A stretch of 64,000 nucleotides of DNA from Nipponacmea schrenckii. Its lineage: Eukaryota > Mollusca > Gastropoda > Lottiidae. The stretch covers positions 2,728,001 to 2,792,000 of the forward strand of contig CM060202.1 in NCBI GenBank assembly GCA_030562195.1. Direction: 5' to 3'. This document shows positions 46,432-57,084 of the stretch, in pieces. Numbering within the stretch: position 1 is the first letter of the stretch; each line of letters opens with the position of its first letter. The position numbers and the translations under genes are program-made. The notes beneath the pieces were generated by a model. The model was not told where the DNA came from. It worked only from the letters and a program-made list of their open reading frames with translations, and did no database searches.

Positions 46432-46590
46432 GGTCGTCAAATATTCGGCGATGAACTGGCGACCGTCGCCGAATGTTTGGCGACGAACTGGCGACCGTCT
46501 GCAGATCGTGGCCGAATATTTGACGACCGTGGCGACCGTCTGAGCTTATTTTGCCGACGAACTGCAGACCGTCGCCGGCGACGAAGATAA
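46432..46590. repeat. GC-rich minisatellite with 18-bp perfect inverted arms
   Basis: Arms GGTCGTCAAATATTCGGC (46432-46449) and its exact inverse (46511-46528) enclose two ~33-bp copies of GGCGACGAACTGGCGACCGT-like sequence. GACGAACTGCAGACCGTCGC extends the series to about 46585. Many CGACCGTCG sub-motifs are themselves palindromic. This is strikingly CpG-rich for the region. Confidence 0.75.
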
Positions 46591-46609
46591 GTTATAAAGT
46601 TCCTGTACT

Positions 46610-46766
46610 GTATGTGTATTCATCTTAATAACATCTCGGACAAGTTCAAAAATGGTGCGATTCTAGAAGTCGGTTTGTGAGTTATTGCCCTGGATTAAAT
46701 GAAAAAACATGGAATATTCTGTTTGCTGAAGTGGGCGTATGTTACCTTGCCTGGCAAGCTATCTTT
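46610..46766 (+). mobile_element. Pearl-like element, 3' fragment
   Basis: One core remnant (ATCTCGGACAAGTTCAAAAA, GAGTTATTGCCC) and the 3' block GTGGGCGTATGTTACC with TTGCCTGGCAAGCTATCTTT. Confidence 0.75.
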
Positions 46767-47997
46767 ATATATTTATCTGGCTGAAATGTTTAAATATTTG
46801 CTAAAACATGTCAGATCAAATGTTAAATTTGAGTTGCTATATCAGAATTGTACCATCACCCCATGTAGGCTATAGAACAGTTTGTAGTTGTATCATTTCC
46901 AGCAAATCACTGCTTTTTCAGTGCTTATTTATACACAGAAGAAAACCAAAAATTATGATAAATCTCATTTGATGAATAGTTAAATAGGTCAATAGTTTAG
47001 TAAAATTTCTGATATCCTTTGGTTTATGGCTGACTTACATGCAACCCTTACTTGGAACATCCATTTATTTAAAGGTGACCAAAGTCTGTAATATTTCACA
47101 GATATTGCAGAACAAATCAGTACAAGGCTTCAACCACCCTCATAGACTGTTTTTTAAAGCTTTTATCTTGATTGTAAAGCTTTTATCTTGATTGTAAAGC
47201 TTTTATCTTGATTGCATGGCAATCAACTTGTCAAGTTTTTTTTTTGTAGTTTTTTTTTTTTTCCCGGGGAAACTCTGAAGCACAAATTGGTGTGGTGTAG
47301 TACCAAACATTTTTAAATGGGCTGGAATTGAAAATGAATATCTATAGTGCTAAACTGGAAGTTAGCTATTGCATAATGTACACTTATTTTGCATCAAGTC
47401 TGTAGGGTTTATTTGTGGATGGATTTTGATCTTTAATATGTTAATTTTATAAAATTTATCTAAACAGTTGAAAAATTTAAAATGTACAAATAATTACGAC
47501 AGAAAAATTTAAACAAAAATTTTCAAAAAAATTTAAAATTTCTAACTTAAGTCGCTAATTATCCAAACGATCTGAAAATCACAGAATATAAACCGGGTGT
47601 CTATACAAATAAAACATTGTTATCTATTTTCTCCTGTAACTTCAAGTTCTTGTATGAGGACTTCCGGTTTTTTATGTCGGGTGACCACACATCTGGAGTA
47701 AATTGAAAATGTGGACAAAAAATACATATATTAACTATAATGCATAAAAAGAATCCCCTTAGAAGAAAAAAATCCCCTTAGGAGAAAAAAATCTTAACTG
47801 GAAGTGATGCTTGAGCCGTCATCTCAGATTGACTCATTTTTGTAAAATTGTAATGATTTTTATACCTGTAAAATCAAAAGTCTGTATTGAATGACCTTGA
47901 CCTTTAATGACCTTGAGATTTTCAATGTAAAATGTCCTTGACCTCAGCTTTCCATAGGTATGCCAATATTTGGTTGAAAAATTTTAACATCTGTTTT
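46767..47997. other. Unique AT-rich stretch with a 20-bp triplicate
   Basis: AAAGCTTTTATCTTGATTGT occurs three times in a row at 47156-47215. T-tracts and a CCCGGGG lie near 47240-47270. Near 47758, CCCCTTAGAAGAAAAAAAT-like sequence is repeated twice. No gene was recognised. Confidence 0.6.
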
Positions 47998-49075
47998 TAT
48001 AGGCATCTTGCTACCTAACACCATTCCTACAACATCTCCTACTACCATTCCTACAACATCTCCTACCACCATTTCTACAACATCTCCTACCACCATTCCT
48101 ACAACATCTCCTACCACCATTCCTACAATTTCTCTCCTACCACCATTCCTACAACATCTCCTACCACCATTCTACAACATCTCCTACCACCATTTCTACA
48201 ACTCTCCTACCACCATTCCTACAACATCTCCTACCACCATTCTACAACATCTCCTACTACCATTCCTACAACTCTCCTACCACCATTTCTACAACATCTC
48301 CTACCACCATTCCTACAACATCTCCTACCACCATTCCTACAACATCTCCTACCACCATTCCTACAACATCTCCTACTACCATTCCTACAACATCTCCTAC
48401 CACCATTTCTACAACATCTCTACAACCATTCCTACAACATCTCCTACAACATCTCCTACCACCATTCCTACAACTCTCCTACCACCATTCCTACAACATT
48501 CCTACAACATCTCCTACCACCATTCCTACAACATCTCCTACCACCATTCCTACAACATCTCCTACTACCATTCCTACAACATCTCCTACCACCAGTCCTA
48601 CAACATCTACTAAAACCATTCCTACAACATTATTCACTACCACCATTCCTACAACATCTCCTACCACCATTCCTACAATATCCCCTTCTACCATTCCTTC
48701 AACATCTCCTACCACCATTCCTACAACATCTACTACCACCATTCCTACAACATCTCCTACCACCATTCTCTACAACATCTCCTACCACCATTCCTACAAC
48801 ATCTCCTACCACCATTCCTTCAACATCTCCTACCACCATTCCTACAACATCTCCTACTATCATTCCTACTATCATTCCTACAACCATTCCGACAACATCT
48901 CCTACCACCATTCCCACAACATCTCCTACCACCATTCCTACAACATTTCCTACAACCATTCCTACAAAATCTACTACTACCAGTTCTACAATTTCTCTTA
49001 CCACCATTCCTAAAATATCTCTTATAGGATTCCCTACTACCAATAATACAACACAGTTACCTACCACCAATCCTA
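47998..49075. repeat. 24-bp minisatellite, left arm of a giant inverted repeat
   Basis: About 45 copies of ACCATTCCTACAACATCTCC with slips. The arm opens with TATAGGCATCTTGCTACC, which is inverted at the other end of the structure (50290-50310). The plus strand reads as Thr-Ser-Pro-Ile repeats (TTSPTTIP). All three frames are almost stop-free because the unit is a multiple of three, so the open frames carry no evidence of coding. It lies in an intron or upstream of the first known exon of the gene below. Confidence 0.92.
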
Positions 49076-49191
49076 CGATGGCTTGTAGGTCTACAATGAA
49101 AGTAAAAAATACAATAATAATAATAACAATAGTATTTGATAACAATGTTTTCTTTCAATGATGCAATTTAGCAAAAACTTTAATTATTCAG

Positions 49192-49256
49192 GCTGCAGTT
49201 ATAAAATCAGCAGATCACCTACCATGAATTTGAATGAAAAGGGTGTTAAAATTCTG
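49192..49256 (+). CDS. Possible extra exon of the unknown gene (weak)
   Basis: TTATTCAG precedes 65 bases that are open in one frame (reading YKISRSPTMNLNEKGVKIL) and end before GTAAAA at 49257. If used to that donor, the phase does not join the next exon. An earlier weak GTGTTA donor after 49242 would give the phase the 49340 exon needs. This is circumstantial only. Confidence 0.2.
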
Positions 49257-49339
49257 GTAAAATTGGTCTTTTATTATGGAAGTTGTTCACTTATTACAGT
49301 CTATAGTTACTACATATAGTTACTATATTACTATTTCAG

Positions 49340-49425
49340 ATGAGAGTATAGTTAATTTAAAATACGATGTGATGGGAGAAATAGATGCAGATTTATGTTT
49401 AAGAAAACATATTTTACAAGATGAG
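49340..49425 (+). CDS. Exon of an unknown hydrophilic protein (first visible)
   Basis: The acceptor is TACTATTTCAG (to 49339) and the donor is GAG|GTAAGA at 49426. Only one of three frames is open. It needs the first two bases to complete an upstream codon, then reads 28 codons: ESIVNLKYDVMGEIDADL, CLRKHILQDE. The exon ends between codons, which fits the next exon's open frame (ENCEDGV). At 86 bases it is not a multiple of three, so skipping it would shift the frame. No upstream exon that supplies the missing base was found. It sits in the ~420-bp loop between the two arms of an inverted minisatellite. Confidence 0.6.
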
Positions 49426-49495
49426 GTAAGAAATACACGCTAAATTTTGAATGAACATATAAAACCAATCATCAATAATTCTAACAAACAACTCT

Positions 49496-50310
49496 TGTAG
49501 ATGTTGTAGGAATGGTTGTAGAAGAAATTGTAGGAATGGTGGTAGGAGATGTTGTGGGAATGGTAGTAGGAGATGTTGTGGGAATGGTGGTAGGAGATGT
49601 TGTAGGAGAGTTGTAGGAATGGTGGTAAGAGATGTTGTGGGAATGGTAGTAGGAGATGTTGTGGGAATGGTGGTAGGAGATGTTGTAGGAATGGTTGTAG
49701 GAGATGTTGTAGGAATGGTAGTAGGAGATGTTGTGGGAATGGTGGTAGGAGATGTTGTAGGAATGGTTGTAGGAGATGTTGTAGGAATGGTTGTAGAAGA
49801 ATTGTAGGAATGGTGGTAGGAGATGTTGTAGAAATGGTGGTAGGACGGTTGTATGAATGGTAGTAGGAGATGTTGGAGGAAAGGTGGTAGGAGATGTTGT
49901 AGAAATGGTGGTAGGACGGTTGTAGGAATGGTAGTAGGAGATGTTGTAGGAATGGTGGTAGGAGATGTTGTAGAAATGGTGGTAGGACGGTTGTAGGAAT
50001 GGTAGTAGGAGATGTTGTAGGAATGGTGGTAGGAGATGTTGTTGGAATGGTAGTAGGAGATGTTGTAGGAATGGTGGTAGGAGATGTTGTAGGAATGGTG
50101 GTAGGAGATGTTGTAGGAATGGTAGTAGGAGATGTAGGAATGGTGGTAGGAGATGTTGTTGGAATGGTGGTAGGAGATGTTGTAGAAATGTTGGTAGGAG
50201 ATGTTGTAGGAATGGTAGTAGGAGATGTTGTAGGAATGGTAGTAGGAGATGTTGTTGGAATGGTAGTAGGAGATGTTGTAGGAATTGTGTTAGGTGGCTA
50301 GATGCCTATA
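49496..50310. repeat. 24-bp minisatellite, right arm of the giant inverted repeat
   Basis: About 33 copies of GGAGATGTTGTAGGAATGGT, the exact inverse of the left-arm unit. It closes with GTTAGGTGGCTAGATGCCTATA, where the inverse of TATAGGCATC completes the terminal match. Immediately after it comes pearl-like core sequence (AATAAACACTCTAGAA), so the structure abuts or lies within such an element. Confidence 0.92.
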
Positions 50311-50650
50311 ATGTGTTAATAAACACTCTAGAATACACAATTTATTTTAAATTTTGAAGAAACACAGTGAAATTGTTCATTATCACTCAAATATAGACAC
50401 TCTTGAATTAGCAAAATTCATTCCCTTATTTTTCAGCATGTGTTCAATTTAGAAGCACCTAATCACTCCAGAAAGCACAATCCTTGACAAACAATTGACG
50501 AAACTTGTTGATAATTTTTATTGTCACCTAGGGCTGATTCCAATCGAAATATGAAAGTTATAATGTGGATAATTCTTGCTTTTTCTGACAATTTTCCTAA
50601 TTAAAACATAACTACATGTGTTTGTTATCTTGCTTTGCAAGCTATCTTTT
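50311..50650 (+). mobile_element. Pearl-like element, 3' part
   Basis: Two diverged core units of the 'AACACTCTAGAA' subfamily, ending GTTATCTTGCTTTGCAAGCTATCTTT. The 5' end is not separate from the inverted minisatellite. The left arm starts TTTTTATAGGC, which resembles a pearl-like TTTTTATACGC start, so minisatellite and element may be one unit. Confidence 0.65.
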
Positions 50651-50745
50651 TTATTTTGGAAAATGTCCAGCTGAAATATGCTATTATAAAACATTTTTCT
50701 TGTGTTTACAACATGTGATTTTGTATTATTTCTATCCATTTTTAG

Positions 50746-51333
50746 GAGAATTGTGAGGATGGAGTAAGAAACAAAGATGAAGGAATTCCTGAAAATGAAA
50801 TGGATGTTCCATTTGATGATACCCCTGGAAGCTCAGTAGATCCTCCAAAACTTTCAACAGACTATTTACAGATATTAAAGGGGAAACAATTAAATGTGGG
50901 TGTGGATCCTACTAAAGAACTGTATGGGGTACAAATGGTGGGATTTATAAAATCAAATGTAGAAGAATGTGATACTGAAAATCTAAATTTTAGGAAATCA
51001 CCAAATGAGCTCTTTGACTCCGGTTCCCTTTATTATGATACTAAACAAATTGTTATAGAGGATTCAACTTGTCATGAACTAGACAATATTGGATTCAAAG
51101 ACTTGTGTCCTGGTGAATTGTTGGATTGTAACAGAAACAGCATTGATTGTAATAAATTGGATCAAATTTCTGTTAGTATGGATTGTGATATTAAGGTGGT
51201 TGAACAGCAGAAATTAACTGATAAATTATCTGAATCATTCTGTGAAAAGAGTGTGAGAAATAATGATTCATCTACAGTTCAGTTAGAACAAACTGAAATT
51301 AAAAGAGAGAGTATTGAGCTGGACTCAGTTAAG
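50746..51333 (+). CDS. Exon of an unknown hydrophilic protein (second visible)
   Basis: The acceptor is TCTATCCATTTTTAG (to 50745) and the donor is AAG|GTAAGA at 51334. All 196 codons are open in the phase predicted by the preceding exon, starting ENCEDGVRNKDEGIPENEMD. The exon begins and ends between codons. The product is acidic (VPFDDTPGSSVDPPKL; LDCNRNSIDCNKLDQ) with many Ser, Asn, Asp and Glu, has no transmembrane segment or signal peptide, and ends with KRESIELDSVK. No known domain was recognised, and it is probably disordered. Codon use and composition differ from the transposon frames in the window. Together with the flanking exons this is the best candidate host gene here. Confidence 0.78.
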
Positions 51334-51483
51334 GTAAGATGCATCGAGATTGTGTCCTTACATATTCATTATCATTACAATGGTAACTATTCCATTTAAT
51401 GTTATTTCATGGAACTTGAGCTATTATCTCTTTAACACTTCTATCAGTCAACTAGTTCAGATTTATTTTAGACAACAGTAAGC
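51334..51483. other. Start of the large intron
   Basis: Intron sequence from the donor GTAAGA to the first inserted repeat. The intron runs to 59402. Confidence 0.7.
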
Positions 51484-52072
51484 TTATTTTATACACCCAC
51501 AAATTTATTTGGGGCATATATTGTAATTGGTCAGGAAATCATCCACATTTGTTTGTGCTCCTTCTACAGGCTACAATTCTTTATGTATTCTTATAATTTT
51601 TGTTGTTGTCAGTTAGTGTTATTATGTAGATGATCCCTGTTGATTTTTGTGATGATCTTAGTGTTTTTCACCTCATTACCTATAGGGTGCTACTTGTGCT
51701 CACTCTACAGGCTACAATTCTTTTTGGATTCTTTTGATTTTCATGATGATCCAATAATTTTTCATCAAAATATTTTGCTGGTTATTCTCAACATGTAGAT
51801 GATCTCTTTTGATTTTGTAATGATCTGATAATTTTTCACTAAAATATTGTGTCTGACTTTCGTTTAAGTTTTCACTGTATTACCTATATTTTACAACTCT
51901 ACTTAGTCTACAGACAAGAATTATTCACTGATTCTTTTGATTTTGATTTTTTCCGTTTAAAATGCTCTATAGAAAAACATGAACCAAGTGAGAATGAACA
52001 ACAAATAATGATTTGTACTTGAAATCAAACCTGTTGGAGGCATATGTCACCTTGCCTCACAAGGCTATCTTT
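51484..52072 (+). mobile_element. Pearl-like element, 'GTGCTC' subfamily, in the intron
   Basis: Starts ATTTTATACACCCACAAATT with a TTTGGGGCATATATTG inverted partner. Core units carry 'TTGTGCTCACTCTACAGGCT', and it ends GGAGGCATATGTCACC, TTGCCTCACAAGGCTATCTTT-like. The microsatellite is lost. It belongs to the same subfamily as 31388 and 62224. Confidence 0.75.
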
Positions 52073-52494
52073 ACATCTGGAAAAAAGGACTTGACAAAAA
52101 TATCCTGAAAATCTGCAGTTTAGTATTGTACACTTGGGAATTGTGTACCCGTTATAAGCAAAAACTATTTAAACTTAGGAAGTATAATATGACTTTATGA
52201 AAATGACGATTATGATATAAGATTTGACATTATGATATGATACATTTACAAGCAGGTGATAATGTTCTGATGTTATATATCCTTGTAGACTACACCCATG
52301 CAAAAATGTAATTTTGAAATTATTTAACATAAGTGTTTTTTTTTTAAAAATATAAAACCAAAAAATTGATATTCAAAATATTAATAAATTGATTGTGATA
52401 ATTCAAATATATTCAAACAATAATAGAATATTTTTAGAACCATTTTATTTTGAGGGTTTTTGTTAAAACTAAATCCTCGAACCTATGCCTAATA
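52073..52494. other. Intron, no feature recognised
   Basis: AT-rich sequence. Confidence 0.5.
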
Positions 52495-52985
52495 TTTAGA
52501 AATGGATCTTCATAAATTTGACAAATTTTGTAAAAATCCCCAGAAATTGTTTGATTTCACCCTAGGATGAGTCCTTTTGAAAATAAAAATTATCCAAATA
52601 TATGCAATACTGGTATACATTATTATGGCTTGGATATTTGTTATCATCCAAATATGAAAAATCAGATAAATTGGCTCATGAACACTCTGCAAATCACAAT
52701 TCTTTACTGATATTGACGAAACTTACTGAAATTGTTTATTATCAACCAAAGATAATCAAATGTACCAAAAAATGTTTAATGAGTTATAACCTTGTTAGAA
52801 GGTAAAATTCTTGACAGATTTTAATGAAACTTAGTAATATTGTACATTTATCACCCAGAAAAGAAGAATATGACTAAAGGTTGAATATTTTATTCTGTTC
52901 ATTCTTACTGTACTGTCAAGTTTTTTTACAAACTCAATCCTGCAAGTGAGCATGGTTTGTACTTGCATACCTAACTTATGATGTA
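52495..52985 (+). mobile_element. Pearl-like element, decayed core
   Basis: CTAGGATGAGTCCTTTTGAA, GAACACTCTGCAAATCACAA, 'GACGAAACTTACTGAAATTG' and a decayed 3' block (TCCTGCAAGTGAGCATGG) match the subfamily at 25190. Both ends are poorly preserved. Confidence 0.6.
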
Positions 52986-53600
52986 GGTAGAAAAGGGCAT
53001 AGTATTCTGTCCTTTTTGCTTTACAGACTGCTATTTGGAAACAGATGTCATGTCTTTAGGTGTAATCTTCTCTAATGCTTAGCGTTACTGATAGAAAAAG
53101 TTTGACATTAAACCTCTTGATCTACTGACAACTTCATCAATGTAATATTTGAATATCTTTATTCAAACAATATTACATGGTATGTATTATAATGTAATCA
53201 AGTTAGTTCAAGAAAACAGTTTATTAATCTTTTTATAGAGAGTGAAATGCTTATATAGCACCTATTACCAACCAATAATATAAGCTTTATTGGAGCATGA
53301 AATAGACCAGGCTGGTATGGATCGCTCACATCTCTTTATGTAGCTATTAAGGTGAACATTTTGACCTTGTCTAAGTGTGTCCTGTTTAAAAAACATTAAA
53401 TAAAATAATGTGTTCTGCTCTATAGACTATATAATCAGGGCTTGTGTTTTGAAGAATTGAAGAAATGTGAAATGGGTTTGTCAATAATCTGACACCCAAA
53501 TAGTTTGATATAGTTACCTCATCCTTTTGTCATGCTTATATGAGTTCTTGGTATTTATCTGTAAAGTAAAACAGTATCATTTATATACGCACTAGCAAAA
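52986..53600. other. Intron, no feature recognised
   Basis: AT-rich sequence without a supported feature. Confidence 0.5.
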
Positions 53601-54591
53601 ACACTTATACAAAGTGAGAGAATCTAGAGTGTTAGAGATAAATCATGGTATTATCAAACCAAGTAATTGTTTAAAATAAATCACTGTATATTCAGACCAA
53701 ATAATTGTTGAAGATAAATCACTATATTATCAAATCAAGTAAGTGTTAAAGATAAATCACTGTATAATCAATCAAGTAATTGTAGAAGGTTATTTACTGT
53801 ATAAGCAAATCATGTTCTTGTTGAAGGTAAATCATTGTATATGAAATCAAGTAAGTGTTGAAGGTAAAACACTGTATAATCAATTCAAGTAAGTGTTGGA
53901 GATAAATCATTGTATAATAAAATCAAGTTATTGTTGAAGGTGAATAATTGTATATGAAATCAAGTAATTGTTGAAGGTAAATCACTGTATAATCAATCAA
54001 GTAAGTGTTGAGGGTATATCACTGTATAATCAATCAAGTAAGTGTTAAAGATAAATCATGGTATTATCAAACCAAGTAATTGTTTAAAATAAATCACTGT
54101 ATATTCAAACCAAGTAATTGTTGAAGACAAATCATTGTATAATCAAATCAAGTAAGTGTTAAAGATAAATCACTGTAAAATCAATCAAGTAATTGTAGAA
54201 GGTAAATTACTGTATAAGCAAATCATGTACTGTTGAAGGTCAATCATGGTATAATCAAATCAAGTAAGTGTTGGAGATAAATCATTGTATAATAAAATCA
54301 AGTTATTGTAGAAGGTAAATAATTGTATATGAAATCAAGTAATTGTTGAAGGTAAATCACTGTATAATCAATTAAGTAATTGCTGAAGGTAAATCACTAT
54401 ATAATCAATCAAGTAAGTGTTGAAGACAAACCACTGTATTATCATTCAAGTAAGTGTTGAAGGTAAATCACTGTATAATCAAATCAAGTAATTGTTAAAG
54501 ATAAACTGCTATATAATCAAATCAAGTAAGTGTTGGAGATAAATCATTGTATAATCAATCAAGTAAGTGTTGAAGGTAAATCTCTGTAAAG
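53600..54591 (+). repeat. 35-38-bp minisatellite, left block
   Basis: Many copies of AATCAAGTAAGTGTTGAAGG followed by TAAATCACTGTATAATC. Units alternate AATCAATCAAG and AATCAAATCAAG spacings and GTAAGTG/GTAATTG variants. The block breaks off at CTCTGTAAA where the LINE starts and continues at 56008. Confidence 0.9.
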
Positions 54592-55829
54592 TCTAGAACT
54601 TCGCCTTGGTATCTTTCTGAAGCTCTTTAGTATTCTTTATGCAGACGATACCTGCTTATTATCTGAAAATTCCAAAGATTTACAATCCCAACTTGATTTA
54701 TTCTCTGACTACTGTAATCAATGGCGTTTAAATGTAAATATAGAGGAAACAAAAGTACTTATATTTGGGCAAGGGAGACAACTACAAAATCTACGATTTC
54801 ACTACAACAACCACGATCTAGAAATAGTAAATGAATTTAAATATCTCGGTTTGATTTTCGCCAAAACAGGTAGCTTCTTAAAAGCGCGGAAAGATTTGCG
54901 TGATAGAGCGACGAAGGCGATGTATGCTGTTCTTAAAAAATGTAGATACAATAATTTACCAATAGACTGTCAACTCAAACTTTTTGATAGTATTGTTAAA
55001 CCAACTTTAATTTACGCATGTGAAATCTGGGGCTTCGAAAATTTAAATATTATAGAACAAATCCATCTAAAATTTTGTAAATATATTCTACATATCAAGG
55101 ACTCAACCCCAAATTACATGGTATACGGCGAGCTTGGTAGACATCCGTTAAATATTGAAATAAAGGTACGAATGATAACATTTTGGGCTCGATTAATAAC
55201 AAGTGAAGACACAAAATTAAGCTCTATTATATATAAATTATTACTACATCGATTAAACTTCAGCTCAATACAAAACAAATGGCTAAATCACATAAAAAGT
55301 ATCCTTGATGATTGTGGACTAAGTTATATCTGGATAGACCATCAGTTCCCTAATATTTCATGGCTAAAAAATAAAATTAAAAATATATTAATAGATCAAT
55401 TCTCCCAAACCTGGCACAGTGATTTACATAACTCCCCAAAAGCACTCAATTACAGACTATTCAAACATAAACTCGAACTTGAGCTATACTTACTAAAACT
55501 AAACGAAAGAAACAAAATAATACTATATAAATTCCGAACTTTTTTCACCCTTACCAATAGAAACTGGTAGATGGCTAAAAATCAACCGACAAGATAGAAT
55601 ATGCCCATTATGTGATAGAAAAGAAATTGGAGATGAATATCATTATATTTTCACTTGCTCTCATTTTGACAATATACGATTCCAATATCTCCCGAATACT
55701 TATAAACAATATAACAATACCATAGCTTTCTCAAATATATTTAATTTCAAACAATGCATTAAACTTAATAAACTATGTCAATTTATATTCAAAATACTTC
55801 AAAACTTTCAATCACCAATATCATTTTAA
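54592..55829 (+). pseudogene. 5'-truncated LINE, reverse transcriptase palm to C-terminal finger
   Basis: The frame starts mid-protein and reads LFSILYADDTCLLSENSKDL, with the YADD catalytic motif intact at 54638-54649. Then come LNVNIEETKVLIFGQ, FKYLGLIF, KPTLIYACEIWGF, FCKYILHIKDSTPN and ELGRHPLNIE. A one-base slip in a T-run near 55540 shifts the frame, which resumes with TGRWLKINRQDRICPLCDRK and HYIFTCSHF, a CPLC...H...C finger, to a stop at 55829. It is the same LINE type as at 44288-45780. Motifs A and B', the fingers and the endonuclease are missing. It is inactive. Confidence 0.9.
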
Positions 55830-56007
55830 TGTATTAAATGTAAATTAATGTATATCTGAATTTCTGAGAATTATTACTGATCTCTATCGATTATTGTATA
55901 TATGAATTGTATATATTACTCACTCTATTGTATTTTGTATTGTATTCAATTGAATTTCTTTTAACAGCTAACTTTGCTGTAAAGAATAAAGTTCTGTTCT
56001 GTTCTGT
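55830..56007 (+). mobile_element. LINE 3' UTR with AATAAA and a (GTTCT)n tail
   Basis: GCTGTAAAGAATAAAGTTCT ends in a short GTTCT repeat at 55990-56007. The minisatellite then resumes at TCAATCAAGTA. Tandem pentamer tails are common in this kind of LINE. Confidence 0.8.
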
Positions 56008-56680
56008 CAATCAAGTACGTGTTGAAGGTAAATCACTCTAAAATCAATCAAGTAAGTTTTAAAGGTTAATCACTGTAAAATCAAATCAAGTTAGTATTGA
56101 AGGTAAATCACTGTAAAATCAAATCAAGTTAGTATTGAAGGTAAATCACTGTATAATCAATCAAGTAAGTGTTGAAGGTAAATCATTATATAATTAAATC
56201 AAGTAAGTGTTGACGGTAAATCACTGTATAATCAAATCAAGTTAGTTTTGAAGAAAAATCACTGTATAATCAATCAAGTAAATCATATTCATATTTAACT
56301 GTTACCTGTTATAATCATATCAAGTAAGTGTTGAAGGTAAATTACTGTAAAATCAATAAAGTAAGTGTTGAAGATAAATCACTGTATTATCAAATCAAGT
56401 AAGTGTTGGAGGTAAAACACTGTATAATAAAATCAAGTAAGTGTTGAAGATAAAACACTGTATAATAAAACCAAGTAAGTGTTGAAGGTAAATCACTGTA
56501 TAATCAAATCAAGTAAGTGTTGAAGGTAAAACACTGTATAATAAAACCAAGTAAGTGTTGAAGGTAAATCACTGTATAATCAAATCAAGTAAGTGTTGAA
56601 GGTAAATCATTGTATAATCAAATCTTGTAATTGTTGAAAGTAAATCTTTGTATAAGAAATCGTTATAATCTTTAAAAAGT
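56008..56680 (+). repeat. 35-38-bp minisatellite, right block
   Basis: Continues the 53600-54591 array in phase: the left block ends ...CTGTAAA and this one begins TCAATCAAGTA, as in an uninterrupted unit. About 18 further units follow, some nearly identical (ACACTGTATAATAAAACCAA twice). Confidence 0.9.
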
Positions 56681-57084
56681 GAATAATGCTTTGTTTTTTT
56701 GAGTGCTATTTAACCAAATATATGTTTAATCATAACATATAAGATATCATAAAAACCTGAGGGAAACTGTTCCTACTTAATTTTGACAGTCAGAAATGTT
56801 TTCCAGTTAAGATGTGCAACTTTTTTCTACAAATGTGGTCATATTAGCCTGCGACGATTGAGCTAGACTTCGTGTTGAATGTAATAATAGTATATTTAAT
56901 TACACCACCAAGATTTTATACGTCACATCCCTGGGATTTGAAATGAGAGGAATTTCATGAGTTATAAATAGATGTTTATAAATCAGTAAGAAGCAATAAA
57001 TGCTGCTTTCACAAATATTAGGCTCCATTGTTTAGTAACAGATTAAAGTAGTTTTTGCCTCGTATAGACTTCTTTTTAGTTAAA
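56681..57084. other. Intron, no feature recognised
   Basis: AT-rich sequence; possibly includes 3' sequence of the minus-strand Penelope-like fragment. Confidence 0.4.

Noticed and set aside
48008..48613. 201-codon Thr/Ser/Pro-rich open frame (TTSPTTIP repeats), mucin-like
   Set aside because: The 24-bp unit is a multiple of three and contains no stop in any frame, so long open frames arise automatically on both strands. Indels shift the frame freely among TTSPTTIP, LQHLLPPF and YNISYHHS readings, and no splice sites frame it.
48491..50301. Valine/glycine-rich open frames (GMVVGDVV repeats) on both strands
   Set aside because: They are the complementary readings of the same inverted minisatellite.
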